Source of the DNA: CAZLLV01 sp964560325
GTDB lineage: Bacteria > Acidobacteriota > Thermoanaerobaculia > Multivoradales > DATKCC01
Assembly (NCBI GenBank): GCA_964560325.1
Contig: CAZLLV010000018.1
Span: 1 to 5,190, forward strand
Length of the DNA stretch: 5,190 nt
Direction: 5' to 3'
In this document: piece after piece, positions 4,300-5,190 of the stretch
How positions within the stretch are numbered: position 1 is the first letter of the stretch
How the letters are laid out: every line of letters starts with the position of its first letter
Position numbers and translations under genes: made by a program
The notes under the pieces: generated by a model
What the model was told of the DNA's origin: nothing
What the model saw: only the letters and a program-made list of their open reading frames with translations
The model's database searches: none

Positions 4300-5190
4300 C
4301 TAGGCGAACCGTTCGCCGACGCGGAGACGCTCTCCGTTGACGAAGTCCGAGGCGCGCTGCGGCTTCTTGCCCGCCCGCTGCACCTCCTCGATGCCGAAGA
4401 CCGTGTCGCCGCCGCACAGGATCGCCATCTTGCCCTGGCGCAGGCCGAGGTAGGTGCCGGTGAAGCCGGACGGGCCCTTCTCCCAGCTCATCGGCACGCC
4501 CCACAGGACCTTGACCGGGCGACCCTTGAAGTTGGCGGTCATCCCCGGCCACGGATCGAACGCCCGCATCCGGTTGTAGAGCTCGTCCGCCTCGAGCGCC
4601 CAGTTCATGCGCCCGTCGTCCTTGCTGAACTTGGAGGCGTAGCTCGAGCTCTCCTCACGCTGCTTGCGCTGCTTGATCTTGCCCTGGCCGAGCTCGTCGA
4701 GAGTCCGCACCAGCAGCTCGGCGCCGACCTTCGCCAGGCGGTCGGTGAGCTCGCCCGCGGTCTCGTCGTGCCGGATCTCGACCTCTTCCTGGAGCAGGAT
4801 GGGGCCGGAGTCGAGCTCCTCCTCCATCAGCATGGTGGTGACGCCGGTCTTCTTCTCGCCGTTCGCGATCGCCGACTGGATCGGCGAGGCGCCGCGGTAC
4901 TTGGGCAGGAGCGAGGCGTGGAGGTTGATCGGCCCCTGCTTCGGCACCTCCAGGAGCTCGGGCGGGAAGATCTGGCCGAAGGCGACGACCGCGAAGGCGT
5001 CCGGCTCGAGCGACCTCATCCGCTCGATGAACGCCTCGTCCTTCACGCTCTCCGGCTGGGCGAGCTCGAGGCCGTGCGCCTTCGCCGCCACGGCGACCGG
5101 CGGGTCCTGCACCTCCTGTCCACGACCGACGGGACGGGCGGGATTGGTCACCACCAGGAGCGGCTTCTTCCCCGCCTCGACGAGCGCTTC
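4300..5190 (-). CDS. fmt: Methionyl-tRNA formyltransferase Fmt, 5' end cut by window edge
   Basis: 296 codons are visible from the right edge to TAG at 4302-4300. The protein aligns with Fmt, which formylates Met-tRNA(fMet) using 10-formyl-tetrahydrofolate to make the initiator tRNA. In visible numbering: VVTNPARPVGRGQEV (13-27), VVAFGQIFP (68-76), PINLHASLLPKYRGASPIQ (87-105), TGVTTMLMEEELDSGPIL (115-132), then the C-terminal OB-like tRNA-binding domain with RAFDPWPGM (209-217), GRPVKVLW (223-230) and GERLRVGERF (286-295). The catalytic triad of the family (Asn, His, Asp; N106, H108, D144 in E. coli) is present as N89, H91 and D127. Comparison with E. coli Fmt suggests only about 17 residues (the GTPEFA segment) lie beyond the edge, giving about 313 residues in total. 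GTG 5154 is in frame but is internal, not the start, because homology continues upstream (EALVEAGKKPLLV). One variation is TNPARP where most family members have TQPDRP. fmt followed by rsmB is a very common operon order, often with def upstream. Confidence 0.97.
   Translation of the reverse strand, partial: EALVEAGKKPLLVVTNPARPVGRGQEVQDPPVAVAAKAHGLELAQPESVKDEAFIERMRSLEPDAFAVVAFGQIFPPELLEVPKQGPINLHASLLPKYRGASPIQSAIANGEKKTGVTTMLMEEELDSGPILLQEEVEIRHDETAGELTDRLAKVGAELLVRTLDELGQGKIKQRKQREESSSYASKFSKDDGRMNWALEADELYNRMRAFDPWPGMTANFKGRPVKVLWGVPMSWEKGPSGFTGTYLGLRQGKMAILCGGDTVFGIEEVQRAGKKPQRASDFVNGERLRVGERFA

Noticed and set aside
4303..4317. Near-palindrome GGCGAAC-C-GTTCGCC at the end of fmt
   Set aside because: It falls in the conserved GERF coding tail, is short, and has no T tract; probably a codon coincidence rather than a terminator.
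1..5190. Search for CRISPR arrays, tRNA genes, IS ends, att sites or a defence-type system
   Set aside because: I saw no spaced direct repeats, no tRNA-like cloverleaf with a GGTTCGAATCC-type arm, no transposase and no unusual gene cluster. The window is ordinary core genome.

Overview
This is a high-GC bacterial chromosomal window (about 70% G+C by eye, with strong G/C preference at third codon positions). Almost all of it is coding, and it holds six recognisable genes plus their signals. The gene set is conserved core metabolism: tRNA/rRNA modification, a nucleoid protein, molybdenum cofactor synthesis, a glycosyltransferase and a peptidoglycan-fragment hydrolase. No phage, IS, CRISPR, toxin or defence genes are visible. 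The proteins alone do not fix the phylum. A GC-rich Gram-negative lineage such as Acidobacteriota would fit, but that is a low-confidence guess. Both ends of the window cut through genes.

Layout, left to right. (1) The minus-strand pair moaC then namZ fills 1-1643. moaC (MoaC, cyclic pyranopterin monophosphate synthase) is upstream, and the DUF1343/NamZ (GH171) gene follows only 4 bp after its stop and runs off the left edge. (2) A plus-strand family 2 glycosyltransferase of the TIGR04283 type (1653-2354) diverges from moaC. The two start codons are only 9 bp apart, and a perfect 20-bp palindrome (1648-1667) covers the glycosyltransferase start. (3) A 147-bp convergent intergenic region (2355-2501) holds two strong hairpins; one is a clear intrinsic terminator for the HU gene on the minus strand. 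(4) The HU-type DNA-binding protein gene (2502-2783, minus) has a textbook Shine-Dalgarno and a sigma70-like promoter (TTGACA, 17 bp, TATCGT). (5) rsmB (2914-4287, minus) and fmt (4300 to the right edge, minus) form the widespread fmt-rsmB translation operon, 12 bp apart.

Functionally, fmt and rsmB serve translation (initiator tRNA formylation and 16S rRNA m5C methylation). HU lies directly downstream but has its own promoter and terminator, so it is probably an independent, highly expressed unit. The moaC-namZ pairing has no obvious metabolic logic and may only be co-transcription.

I found no undescribed system. The points most worth a second look are the palindrome in the very tight divergent moaC/glycosyltransferase junction, the tandem hairpins behind the HU gene, the apparently cytoplasmic NamZ homologue next to moaC, and the missing motif I cysteine in RsmB.
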